From an uncultured Paracoccaceae bacterium (lineage in GTDB: Bacteria; Pseudomonadota; Alphaproteobacteria; Rhodobacterales; Rhodobacteraceae), in the NCBI GenBank assembly GCA_947493145.1, contig CANLPZ010000001.1, forward strand, positions 682,001 through 746,000: a stretch of DNA of 64,000 nt, in the 5' to 3' direction. This document shows positions 55,033-62,995 of the stretch, piece by piece (within the stretch, counting starts at the first letter, position 1; the number at the start of each line of letters is the position of its first letter). Under the pieces are notes generated by a model that saw only the letters and a list, made by a program, of their open reading frames with translations, ran no database searches and was not told the origin of the DNA. Position numbers and translations under genes: made by a program.

Positions 55033-55982
55033 GGTCGCGTTTCGGGGCGTCGCAATCGTTCCGTCATTTGCGACATGATTGATACGGCAATTTCCGCAGG
55101 TGTGCGTGCGCCGATATCGGCCCCAACAGGACCATGAATTTTGGCAATGTCTGTTTCGCAATACCCCAGCTGCCGTAATGCCGCGACACGTTTGCCTTGT
55201 GTTCGCCGCGACCCAAGAGCACCGACATAAAATGCATGGCTTTTTAATCCCATTTCTAAGGCGGGTAGATCGATTTTTGGGTCGTGGCTAAGCGTTACAA
55301 GCGCTGTTCGATGATCGAGTGTGTTTGCGGAAATAACGTCTTCGGGCCATTCATTGAGAACCGTTTGACCGTCAAATCGCTCGGCCGCTGCGAAACTGTC
55401 GCGCGGATCAATAATATGAACATCATATCCCGCCATTTGTGCCATGGGCGACAAATGCTGCGCGATGTGGACAGCACCGATGACATATAGTTTCAGACGG
55501 GGTTCGAACCGGAACGAAAATACATTCGCATTTTCGTCTTGGGGCGTTTCAAATAATCCGACTGATCGCGCCCACGTTTTCAAATTGACGCGATAATCGA
55601 TCGGTTGGCGTTTCGTTTCTGCGTTAACCAAGGCGTTGATCAAATCCAAGTTCGGCCCGTCACCCTGATCGATCGGTTCCACCAATATTTTGATGTCCCC
55701 CCCACAGGCAAGTCCAACAGAAAACGCATCATCGTCGGCGACACCGAATTCCAGCACGGTAGGTTGCCCTGTTTTGATCGCATTTTGCGCTTCCAACACG
55801 ACAGCACCTTCGACGCATCCACCTGAAACAGATCCGAAAAACAACCCGTCTTCCGCGATTGCCAGCTGTGATCCAACTGGCCGTGGCGCGGACCCCCAAG
55901 TTTCGATTACCGTCGCAATTGCCGCTTGTTTCCCTGAGCGCATAATCTCAAGTATCTGGGTTGGCATATGTTCTGTTGTCAT
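55029..55982 (-). CDS. XdhC/CoxI family molybdoenzyme maturation protein
   Basis: A 317-residue protein with an N-terminal XdhC_CoxI domain (AAIATVIETWGSAPRPVGSQ, GSVSGGCVEGAV) and a C-terminal XdhC Rossmann domain (LYVIGAVHIAQHLSPMAQMAGY, YVGALGSRRTQGKRV). XdhC proteins insert the sulfurated molybdenum cofactor into xanthine-dehydrogenase-type enzymes. It is coupled with the MobA-like gene. Their usual client enzyme is not seen in the window. Confidence 0.88.
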   Translation of the reverse strand: MTTEHMPTQILEIMRSGKQAAIATVIETWGSAPRPVGSQLAIAEDGLFFGSVSGGCVEGAVVLEAQNAIKTGQPTVLEFGVADDDAFSVGLACGGDIKILVEPIDQGDGPNLDLINALVNAETKRQPIDYRVNLKTWARSVGLFETPQDENANVFSFRFEPRLKLYVIGAVHIAQHLSPMAQMAGYDVHIIDPRDSFAAAERFDGQTVLNEWPEDVISANTLDHRTALVTLSHDPKIDLPALEMGLKSHAFYVGALGSRRTQGKRVAALRQLGYCETDIAKIHGPVGADIGARTPAEIAVSIMSQMTERLRRPETRP

Positions 55983-55990
55983 GAGGTCCT

Positions 55991-56062
55991 CATATTTCGA
56001 TCAAAAATATGGGGGCGACAGGAACTGTCAACAACAGCCACGCATGAATTATTTTATTCATG
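55991..56062. promoter_or_regulatory. two inverted repeats upstream of the GH43 gene
   Basis: CATATTT (55991-55997) and AAATATG (56005-56011) form one inverted repeat. CATGAAT (56043-56049), TATTTT, ATTCATG (56056-56062) forms a second, perfect over seven bases. They lie between xdhC and the GH43 gene, which are divergent. They may be sites for sugar-dependent regulators, but neither matches the ROK operator at xylF. Confidence 0.4.
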
Positions 56063-56149
56063 AAGTAAATTAATGCTGGCGCAGGAGGCGAAAATCGGAA
56101 ATACCTATCGATGGGTTGAACGAATTTTTTTGAAACGGAGGCTTTTGCC

Positions 56150-57757
56150 GTGAAACTCCGCAACCCGATCCTGCGTGGCTTTAATCCTGATCCATCCTTC
56201 TGTCGCGTCGGCGATGATTATTACATCGCAACGTCCACATTTGAATGGTACCCCGGTGTTCAAATCCACCATTCAAAAGATCTTGCCAACTGGGACCTCG
56301 TCACCCGCCCGCTTAACCGAGAAATCCAATTGGACATGCGGGGCAACCCCGACAGTGGCGGCATTTGGGCCCCTGCGCTAAGCTATTCAGATGGGTTATT
56401 CTGGCTCATATACACGGACGTGAAACGTCTAAGTGGAAGTTACAAAGACGCGCACAATTATGTTGTGACAGCGCCCGATATTACCGGCCCATGGTCGGAT
56501 CCAATCTACATGAATTCCTCGGGGTTTGATCCATCAATTTTCCACGATGATGATGGACGCATTTGGATGTTAAACGTGGTCTGGGACCACCGCGGTTTCA
56601 TGGATCACCGGAATGCTCCGCATGATTTGTTTGGTGGTATTTTGCTTCAAGAATTCGATCCGAAAGCTCGGAAATTGGTCGGCCCGATCAAACGCGTTTT
56701 CCACAGGTCTCCGCATGGCATGACCGAAGCGCCACACCTGATGAAACGCAATGGATGGTATTACCTGATCACCGCAGAGGGCGGCACAAGCTATGAACAT
56801 GCCATCACATATGCACGATCACGCACCATCGATGGGCCGTACGAAATTCACCCTGATACACATATTCTTACAGCCAAAGATCATCCCGAAAGCCCCATAC
56901 AAAAGGTCGGGCATGGCCAACCTGTCGAAGGCCCAAATGGTGAAATGCTCCATACCTTTTTATGTGGGCGTCCATTGGCCGACAAATCATGCCCATGTGG
57001 TCGCGAAACAGGATTAACTGTTTTGCAATGGGGCGACGATGATTGGCCGTATCACGCCGGTGGTCCTGTTCCAGAACTTGAATTCGACTGCCCGCTTCCT
57101 GACAGTGTAATGAAACCGCACAAGTCTGAAATTCGGTATGATTTCAGCGCACCCGAACTTCACATTGATTTCCAATGGCTGCGTACACCTTTTCCTGAGC
57201 GGTTATTCGAATTGACGCCAAAGGGCATTGAATTGATCGGGCGGGAAAGTATCGGATCGCATTACGAACAATCCCTGATCGCAAGACGCCAAACGGAACA
57301 CCGTTGCAGTGTGGAAACCACCGTTGAATTTTCACCGACAGGGTATCAGCAGATGGCGGGCTTAGCCGCCTATTACAACAGCACAAAGTTCCATTATTTG
57401 TGTGTAACGGCGCGTTCAAATGGGCAACGCGTTTTGACAATCCAATCGTGCCCCGGAGATTGGCCAGAAGGTCAATTGCAATTCCCGATCAACGAAGGGA
57501 TCGAAATTCCCGCAGGGCCGATTCAATTGGGCGTCGACATCACGCTGGACGCATTGCAATTCCGTTTCAACACTGGTGACGGTTGGGAAAATGTGGGGCC
57601 TGTTTTAGACGCAGCCGTTCTGTCAGACGAAGGCGGTGTAGGCGCACATTCATCCTTTACCGGGAATTTCATAGGCATGGCAGCCCAAGATTTAACCGGT
57701 CAAGAAACGCGCGCGCTGTTTTCGGAATTTGTGTATCGCGAAACGCGCGATGAATAA
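56150..57757 (+). CDS. xynB: Glycoside hydrolase family 43 beta-xylosidase
   Basis: A 535-residue enzyme from a GTG start with site CGGAGG. The N-terminal five-bladed propeller carries the catalytic residues: the general base Asp in GFNPDPSFC, the pKa-modulating Asp in GFDPSIFHDDDG, and the acid Glu in GMTEAPHLMK. From about residue 325 a GH43 C-terminal beta-sandwich follows (FSPTGYQQMAGLAAYYNST). No signal peptide is present, so it should cleave xylo-oligosaccharides or xylosides in the cytoplasm, feeding xylose to XylA and XylB. Confidence 0.92.
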   Translation: MKLRNPILRGFNPDPSFCRVGDDYYIATSTFEWYPGVQIHHSKDLANWDLVTRPLNREIQLDMRGNPDSGGIWAPALSYSDGLFWLIYTDVKRLSGSYKDAHNYVVTAPDITGPWSDPIYMNSSGFDPSIFHDDDGRIWMLNVVWDHRGFMDHRNAPHDLFGGILLQEFDPKARKLVGPIKRVFHRSPHGMTEAPHLMKRNGWYYLITAEGGTSYEHAITYARSRTIDGPYEIHPDTHILTAKDHPESPIQKVGHGQPVEGPNGEMLHTFLCGRPLADKSCPCGRETGLTVLQWGDDDWPYHAGGPVPELEFDCPLPDSVMKPHKSEIRYDFSAPELHIDFQWLRTPFPERLFELTPKGIELIGRESIGSHYEQSLIARRQTEHRCSVETTVEFSPTGYQQMAGLAAYYNSTKFHYLCVTARSNGQRVLTIQSCPGDWPEGQLQFPINEGIEIPAGPIQLGVDITLDALQFRFNTGDGWENVGPVLDAAVLSDEGGVGAHSSFTGNFIGMAAQDLTGQETRALFSEFVYRETRDE

Positions 57758-57760
57758 GGC

Positions 57761-57790
57761 AAAAGGGGCAGTAAAATCTGCCCCTTTTTT
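57761..57790. terminator. bidirectional terminator between GH43 and tauC
   Basis: AAAAGGGGCAG (57761-57771) and CTGCCCCTTTT (57778-57788) pair perfectly, with a long T-run after the plus-strand arm. The stop of tauC (minus strand) lies just beside it. Confidence 0.9.
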
Positions 57791-59134
57791 TTAACTTTTG
57801 CCCTTCCATGGGACGAGGTATTTTTCCAACTGACGAATACCGACATCAATGGCAAAGCCGATAATTCCGATCAGAATAATCCCCATCATGACGATATCTG
57901 TATCTTGGAACTTTGACGCCGAAACGATCATTTTCCCGACACCTTTTTCTGCCGCGACCAATTCGGCCGCAACAACGGTGCCCCAACACACACCCATCGC
58001 AACCCGAGCACCTGTAAAGATTTCAGGAAGCGAATTCGGGATAATCACACGTCTTAGGATTTGCCATTTGCTGGCACCCAAAGAATACGCCGCGTGAATT
58101 TTGGTAATATTAACACCAGAAACGCCAGATCGGGCCGCAATCGCCATGATCCAAAGCGCGGCAAGGAAGAGAAGGATAACTTTGCCTTCTTCGCCGATGC
58201 CAGCCCAGATGATTACCAAGGGGATTAATGCCAATGGCGGTACAGGACGCATAAATTCAACGATCGGATCAAACCAACCACGGAACCAATCCGACAGCCC
58301 CATCGCATACCCCAAGGGAATACCAACCAATGCGCCGATCAAGAAACCGACAACAACACGCCACAGCGAAAAGCCCAAATGCTGGGCCAAGGTCACGTTC
58401 TGATAGCCGTCGGTTGCAATCGTGACGAGTTTTCCCCACACCTGTTCAGGCGCCGGCAACCAAATGGATTCCATTTGAACCCCTTTTTTGGGTTCGACAT
58501 TTAGCGTCCCTTTGTCTGTCAACGCGATACGAGCGAAATCTGTGATGACATCGTTGTCTTTGGAAATTGGCTGACCATTAACGGCGACGATCTTTGCCCC
58601 CTCTTTTCGGGTCGTTTCGTCATTTGCATCCCAACGTAGCAACTTGGACCGGTAAGATTGCACCACAAGAGCATCATTTTTTGCAATACCGTCTCCTTGC
58701 TCCACTTCGAACACATCAGGTTTTTCGCCTGCTGGGTGAACAAGAACCGACACGTCTGCGGTATCAGTCGCACCGTTTGCGGCTTCCATGGTGTAACTAA
58801 AACTACCATCGCCGACAAACGGACCTGGGGCATGTAAAAACCCAGGCAACAATTTTGATCCGGTAAACGCGCCCCACAACACAAAAATCAAAACAATTGA
58901 AATTATGGAGGCTGCGGTGTTCGACACCACGGTGCTTTCATCCCCAAACGTAACCGTCTTTCGTGAATTGTAACCCGACGCTGGCGTCAGCCCGCGCTTT
59001 ACAATTTTCCAAATGAACATACAGGCCAAAATGATCGCAACATAGCCGACGATATACGGTATCGCACCAAGGATTGAGAACAAAACCTGTGTGGTTTCTT
59101 CAAACAATTCGCCAAGTACCAAAGCAATTTTCAT
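57791..59134 (-). CDS. tauC: Taurine ABC transporter permease with N-terminal extracytoplasmic insertion
   Basis: From the ATG at 59134 the protein has 447 residues, against about 275 in E. coli TauC. Two extra N-terminal helices (about residues 25-45 and 75-95) are followed by a soluble segment of about 140 residues with a PDZ-like patch (GAKIVAVNGQPISKDND, TLNVEPKKG). Then comes the usual permease domain, with the EAA loop in AAYSLGASKWQILRRVIIP. The start is one base after the tauB stop. Its place behind tauA-tauB supports taurine import. Confidence 0.88.
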   Translation of the reverse strand: MKIALVLGELFEETTQVLFSILGAIPYIVGYVAIILACMFIWKIVKRGLTPASGYNSRKTVTFGDESTVVSNTAASIISIVLIFVLWGAFTGSKLLPGFLHAPGPFVGDGSFSYTMEAANGATDTADVSVLVHPAGEKPDVFEVEQGDGIAKNDALVVQSYRSKLLRWDANDETTRKEGAKIVAVNGQPISKDNDVITDFARIALTDKGTLNVEPKKGVQMESIWLPAPEQVWGKLVTIATDGYQNVTLAQHLGFSLWRVVVGFLIGALVGIPLGYAMGLSDWFRGWFDPIVEFMRPVPPLALIPLVIIWAGIGEEGKVILLFLAALWIMAIAARSGVSGVNITKIHAAYSLGASKWQILRRVIIPNSLPEIFTGARVAMGVCWGTVVAAELVAAEKGVGKMIVSASKFQDTDIVMMGIILIGIIGFAIDVGIRQLEKYLVPWKGKS

Positions 59135-59135
59135 C

Positions 59136-59942
59136 TTAATTACCCCCCTCAGCACGACCCATGATTTCTTCTTCCATTTCCCAGATCATTTGCAAAATCT
59201 CTTCGCGGGTTGTTGCATAATCGGGGTGTTTTTTAACCTCGCGCAAGTCATTTCCAACACCAAGATCTGCAAACGGAAGACGATATTCCTTGTGAATACG
59301 ACCCGGACGCGGCGCCATCACCAACAAACGTTCACCAAGCAGCAACGCCTCTTCGACCGAGTGCGTAATCAAGATGATCGTCTTTCCTGTCTCTTTCCAC
59401 AGATCCAAAACCAAGGACTGCATTTTTTCGCGTGTCAGCGCATCCAAGGCGCCCAATGGTTCGTCCATCAAAATGACATCAGGTTCATTTGCCAAACAAC
59501 GGGCCAGCGCAACACGCTGTTGCATACCGCCCGACAATTCATAAACCATTTTTTCTTTGAATTCTTGCAACCCAACAATGTCTAACAATCGGTCAACGGT
59601 CTTGTTGCTTTGTGCGCGCGGCGTGCCTTTCATGTCTGGACCAAATGCAACGTTGTCCCGCACGCTCATCCATTCAAACAAAGCACCTTGTTGAAAAACC
59701 ATTCCGCGTTCTGGGCTGGGACCTGTTACAGGCTGATCATTAAGAACGATCTGGCCTTCGGAAGGTGCCAAAAAACCTGCGACAATGTTCAACAATGTGG
59801 TTTTGCCGCAGCCTGACGGCCCTAGAACACTCATCAATTCGCCGGACTTGATATCTAAGCTAACATTCTTCAATGCCTGAACCGACCCGCCATTTGGCAA
59901 ATCAAAGCGCATCGAGATGTCATTGATCATGAGACCTGACAT
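59136..59942 (-). CDS. tauB: Taurine ABC transporter ATP-binding protein
   Basis: A 268-residue ATPase of the nitrate/sulfonate/taurine group. Walker A is GPSGCGKTTLLN, the signature motif LSGGMQQRVALARCL and Walker B VILMDEPLGALD. GPSPERGMVFQQGALFEWMSV is the typical Q-loop of this subfamily. It lies after tauA, separated by a terminator-like hairpin, and directly precedes tauC. Confidence 0.93.
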   Translation of the reverse strand: MSGLMINDISMRFDLPNGGSVQALKNVSLDIKSGELMSVLGPSGCGKTTLLNIVAGFLAPSEGQIVLNDQPVTGPSPERGMVFQQGALFEWMSVRDNVAFGPDMKGTPRAQSNKTVDRLLDIVGLQEFKEKMVYELSGGMQQRVALARCLANEPDVILMDEPLGALDALTREKMQSLVLDLWKETGKTIILITHSVEEALLLGERLLVMAPRPGRIHKEYRLPFADLGVGNDLREVKKHPDYATTREEILQMIWEMEEEIMGRAEGGN

Positions 59943-59970
59943 CTGTGTCCCCTTTATTGTCTTGTCGGAA

Positions 59971-60005
59971 AAAAGAGTGTCGCCCCGTATTCATAACGGG
60001 GCGAC
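59971..60005 (-). terminator. attenuator-type terminator between tauA and tauB
   Basis: On the minus strand GTCGCCCCGT (60005-59996) and ACGGGGCGAC (59988-59979) pair perfectly, followed by ACTCTTTTTT. It lies ten bases past the tauA stop and should lower tauBC relative to tauA. Confidence 0.85.
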
Positions 60006-60014
60006 GCAAAGCGC

Positions 60015-61016
60015 TTACATCGCGTTTGCTGTCTCAAGTGGACCAACTTCAACGTTGCCGTCATAGCTGTCGTTTGCAGATTCAATTGAACCGGCGTTCA
60101 CAAATACATTTGCAACACCTTTCATGAATTCTTGTGCACCACCGCCAAGCCATTTTTCAGACAATTGGTCATCGACCGATGGGAAGACGAATGTTGCCAT
60201 CGTTGCGGCCGCATCTTCAACGGACATACCCGCGTCCTTCGCGACAGCCGCCAACATGTCGTCAGGCTGGCTTGCGTTCCATTCCGCGTTCGCTTTTGCG
60301 GTCACGGCCAAGAACTTTGCAACAACATCGCTGTTTTCAGCAACAAAAGACGCTGGCGCAGTGGTCACGTCAAATACCAAGATGCCTAGCTCTTCTTTTT
60401 CTGCACCTGTCAGCAATACGTTTCCGCTTTCTTTCATACGACGAAGCGCACCGCCCCAACCGCATGCCATGTCAAGCGACCCTTGTGCCAAAGCTGCCGC
60501 GCCTTCGGCAGGTGCCATGTCAACGATTTCTAAGCTGTCCAAAGCAACACCAAAGTGGCTCATTTGCTCTAGGAAGCCATAGTGTGCAGCGGTTCCCAGT
60601 GGCACGGCGACTTTCTTGCCAGCCAATTCACCTGCGCTATCTTTGTCGATTTCAAGATCAGACCGGACAACACAGTTATCGTTGTCTGAATACGACACAG
60701 CAACGTCAAGAATTTGCAAATCCTGACCAGCAGACGCAGCAACAACAAAAGGTGGGACACCTTGGCTGACTGAAATATCGATATCCCCAGAAGCCATAGC
60801 AGCGGACATCGCAGTACCCGTGTCAAAAGAGACCCAGTTCACCGTCATTCCCAATGCTTCATCGTAAGCACCAGATACTTTTGAGGCTTGGAATGGCATT
60901 GGCCATTCTAGGAAATAAGCAACGTTCAGTTCGTGCCCGTCGGCGAATGCCGCACTTCCACCTGCAACCAAGGCAACAGCCGCCGCCGCACCCATTAGGT
61001 TTCGTTTCAATTTCAT
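60015..61016 (-). CDS. tauA: Taurine ABC transporter substrate-binding protein
   Basis: A 333-residue periplasmic receptor with a signal peptide cut after SAAFA. The mature sequence (ELNVAYFLEWPMPFQASKVSGAYDEALGM) and SGDIDISVSQGVPPFVVAASAG fit the taurine/sulfonate-binding NMT1-like family. MACGWGGALRRMKESGNVLL is a conserved TauA-like stretch. It heads tauABC, divergent from tpa across a 450-base regulatory gap. Confidence 0.92.
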   Translation of the reverse strand: MKLKRNLMGAAAAVALVAGGSAAFADGHELNVAYFLEWPMPFQASKVSGAYDEALGMTVNWVSFDTGTAMSAAMASGDIDISVSQGVPPFVVAASAGQDLQILDVAVSYSDNDNCVVRSDLEIDKDSAGELAGKKVAVPLGTAAHYGFLEQMSHFGVALDSLEIVDMAPAEGAAALAQGSLDMACGWGGALRRMKESGNVLLTGAEKEELGILVFDVTTAPASFVAENSDVVAKFLAVTAKANAEWNASQPDDMLAAVAKDAGMSVEDAAATMATFVFPSVDDQLSEKWLGGGAQEFMKGVANVFVNAGSIESANDSYDGNVEVGPLETANAM

Positions 61017-61469
61017 TCGATTTCTCCCTAGTTTGACCGAACATCGGCCATTCTGATGCGCCTAAGTTTAGACACAGTAACGCGAACATCTTGGCCTTTT
61101 TAAAGACTCGTTTTCCCTTGAATGGGAGATGTTCATCCTTGGGCGTCCAACGACCCGAGCCGTCACCCTGTGCCAAGCCAAAGCGATGAATCGAATTGCG
61201 TCAATGGTTTACTGGCCCGTAATTTGGGTGAAATTTCTGATTTGAGTTTCCAAAATGGAAATTCCGAAAAGTAAAAAATATATTTTTCAGATACTTACAA
61301 CTTACACACTGCAAAAAACGCCACTCAACTCACAAATTCTGGAATTATTCATATACATTTTCTGGCCCTATCGAATTGCTTAATCCGTTAGCACCATATC
61401 GCCAAAGCCGCGACAGTGCACAACACAGATTCGCGCCCAAATCGTCATTGTAATCAAATGGATGAAGAT
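61017..61469. promoter_or_regulatory. divergent tauA/tpa promoter region
   Basis: No gene was recognised in these 450 bases. The region is AT-rich toward tpa. It holds an inverted repeat TTTCC-AAAAT-GGAAA (61247-61261) and two CTGG-type sequences 23 bases apart (CTGGAATTAT at 61339, CTGGCCCTAT at 61362). The latter are weakly like the TauR decamer seen before tauR. Both the tauABC and tpa promoters must be here, probably under TauR. Confidence 0.45.
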
Positions 61470-62864
61470 ATGAACGCAACAATGCATGTGAACAACCCCG
61501 AAGCCGTGGTCGAGGCAGATCGCGCACATGTCTGGCATCATTTGGTCCAACACAAACCTTTTGAAACCGTTGATCCGCGTATCATCGTCGAAGGAAAAGG
61601 CATCCATGTTTGGGACATCACAGGCAAAAAACACCTCGACGCGGTGTCCGGCGGTGTATGGACAGTTAACGTCGGTTACGGACGTGAACGTATCGCCGAT
61701 GCCGTCCGTGATCAGCTTGTAAAAATGAACTATTTCGCAGGGTCAGCTGGATCGATACCCGGCGCACAGTTTGCCGATCGATTGATCCAAAAAATGCCTG
61801 GGATGAGCCGCGTTTATTACGCAAACTCAGGATCTGAGGCGAATGAAAAAGCCTTTAAAATGATCCGTCAAATTGCGCACAAACGATACGGCGGAAAAAA
61901 GAACAAAATCTTGTATCGCGAACGCGATTACCACGGCTCTACAATTGCGACGATGTCCGCAGGCGGCCAAGAAGAGCGCAACGCCCAATATGGTCCATAC
62001 ACGCCAGCGTTCATCAGCGTCCCTCATTGTCTTGAATACCGCAAACGCGAACAAGAATTTGGTGACGCTGAAAGTTATGGCATCGCCGCGGCTAACGCGA
62101 TCGAAGAGGTCATTTTGCGCGAAGGACCGGATACGGTCGGTGGTCTTTGTCTTGAACCGATCACGGCCGGTGGCGGTGTAATTACGCCTCCGCAAGGGTA
62201 TTGGGAACGCGTCCAAGAGATTTGTAAAAAATACGACATCCTTCTTCATATTGACGAGGTGGTTTGTGGTCTTGGCCGGACGGGAACTTGGTTCGGGTAT
62301 CAAAACTTTGATATCCAGCCTGACATCGTCACCATGGCGAAAGGCGTTGCCTCAGGTTATGCAGCGATCTCTTGCTGCGTCACAACCGAAGCCGTGTTCG
62401 ACATGTTCAAAGACGATGCAAGCGATCCTCTGGGCTATTTCCGTGACATTTCAACGTTTGGTGGGTGTACAGCCGGCCCAGCGGCTGCATTGGAAAACAT
62501 GAATATCATCGAAGAAGAAAGCCTTCTTGAAAATACATTGGCGATGGGCGAACGGATGATGAATAATCTCCATGCGCTGTCTGAAAAGCATGAAATTATC
62601 GGTCAAGTGCGCGGCAAGGGCTTGTTCCTTGGTGCTGAATTGGTCAGTGATCAAGACGCGCGGACACCGCTGGACGAAAAACTTGTTGGCGCAATTGTTG
62701 CGGATTGTATGGGGCAAGGCGTTATCATCGGCGCGACGAACCGCTCTATTCCCGGATACAACAACACGTTGTGTTTCTCCCCCGCATTAATCGCGACACC
62801 TGATCATATCGACGAAATTACAGATGCCGTCGATCAAGCCATAACACGTATCACAAGCGCCTAA
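61470..62864 (+). CDS. tpa: Taurine-pyruvate aminotransferase
   Basis: A class III PLP aminotransferase that moves the amino group of taurine to pyruvate, giving sulfoacetaldehyde and alanine. The start at 61470 (464 residues) is chosen among three close ATGs (61458, 61470, 61482). RVYYANSGSEANEKAFKMI binds PLP phosphate, HIDEVVCGLGRTG holds the PLP Asp, and the Schiff-base Lys is in TMAKGVASGYAAI. Location beside tauABC and tauR identifies Tpa. The next enzyme, sulfoacetaldehyde acetyltransferase (xsc), is not in the window. Confidence 0.92.
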   Translation: MNATMHVNNPEAVVEADRAHVWHHLVQHKPFETVDPRIIVEGKGIHVWDITGKKHLDAVSGGVWTVNVGYGRERIADAVRDQLVKMNYFAGSAGSIPGAQFADRLIQKMPGMSRVYYANSGSEANEKAFKMIRQIAHKRYGGKKNKILYRERDYHGSTIATMSAGGQEERNAQYGPYTPAFISVPHCLEYRKREQEFGDAESYGIAAANAIEEVILREGPDTVGGLCLEPITAGGGVITPPQGYWERVQEICKKYDILLHIDEVVCGLGRTGTWFGYQNFDIQPDIVTMAKGVASGYAAISCCVTTEAVFDMFKDDASDPLGYFRDISTFGGCTAGPAAALENMNIIEEESLLENTLAMGERMMNNLHALSEKHEIIGQVRGKGLFLGAELVSDQDARTPLDEKLVGAIVADCMGQGVIIGATNRSIPGYNNTLCFSPALIATPDHIDEITDAVDQAITRITSA

Positions 62865-62877
62865 TCAATATTGTCGT

Positions 62878-62899
62878 CACCGCGCGGTTTCGCGCGGTG
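62878..62899 (+). terminator. terminator-type hairpin after tpa
   Basis: CACCGCGCG (62878-62886), loop GTTT, CGCGCGGTG (62891-62899): a perfect nine-pair, very G-C-rich stem 13 bases after the tpa stop. The T-run behind it is weak (GCCTTTGG), so termination may be partial. Confidence 0.65.
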
Positions 62900-62954
62900 G
62901 CCTTTGGATCTCGTTTTGTCCCTCGAGTTGATCAAGACTTGAGATTCACAAAAT

Positions 62955-62986
62955 TTAAGTCCAAAATTGACTCCAGATCAGTCCAG
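62955..62986 (-). promoter_or_regulatory. three TauR-box-like direct repeats upstream of tauR
   Basis: Read on the minus strand: CTGGACTGAT (62986-62977), CTGGAGTCAA (62976-62967), two bases, then TTGGACTTAA (62964-62955). They resemble the direct repeat CTGGACTTAA recalled as the TauR site in Rhodobacter capsulatus. They end nine bases before the tauR start, so TauR probably controls its own gene. Confidence 0.6.
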
Positions 62987-62995
62987 AGTCACCAG

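Noticed and set aside
62878-62899. Short palindrome considered as a recombination site
   Set aside because: It is a simple G-C stem right after a stop codon, better explained as a terminator. No integrase or repeat copies were seen nearby.
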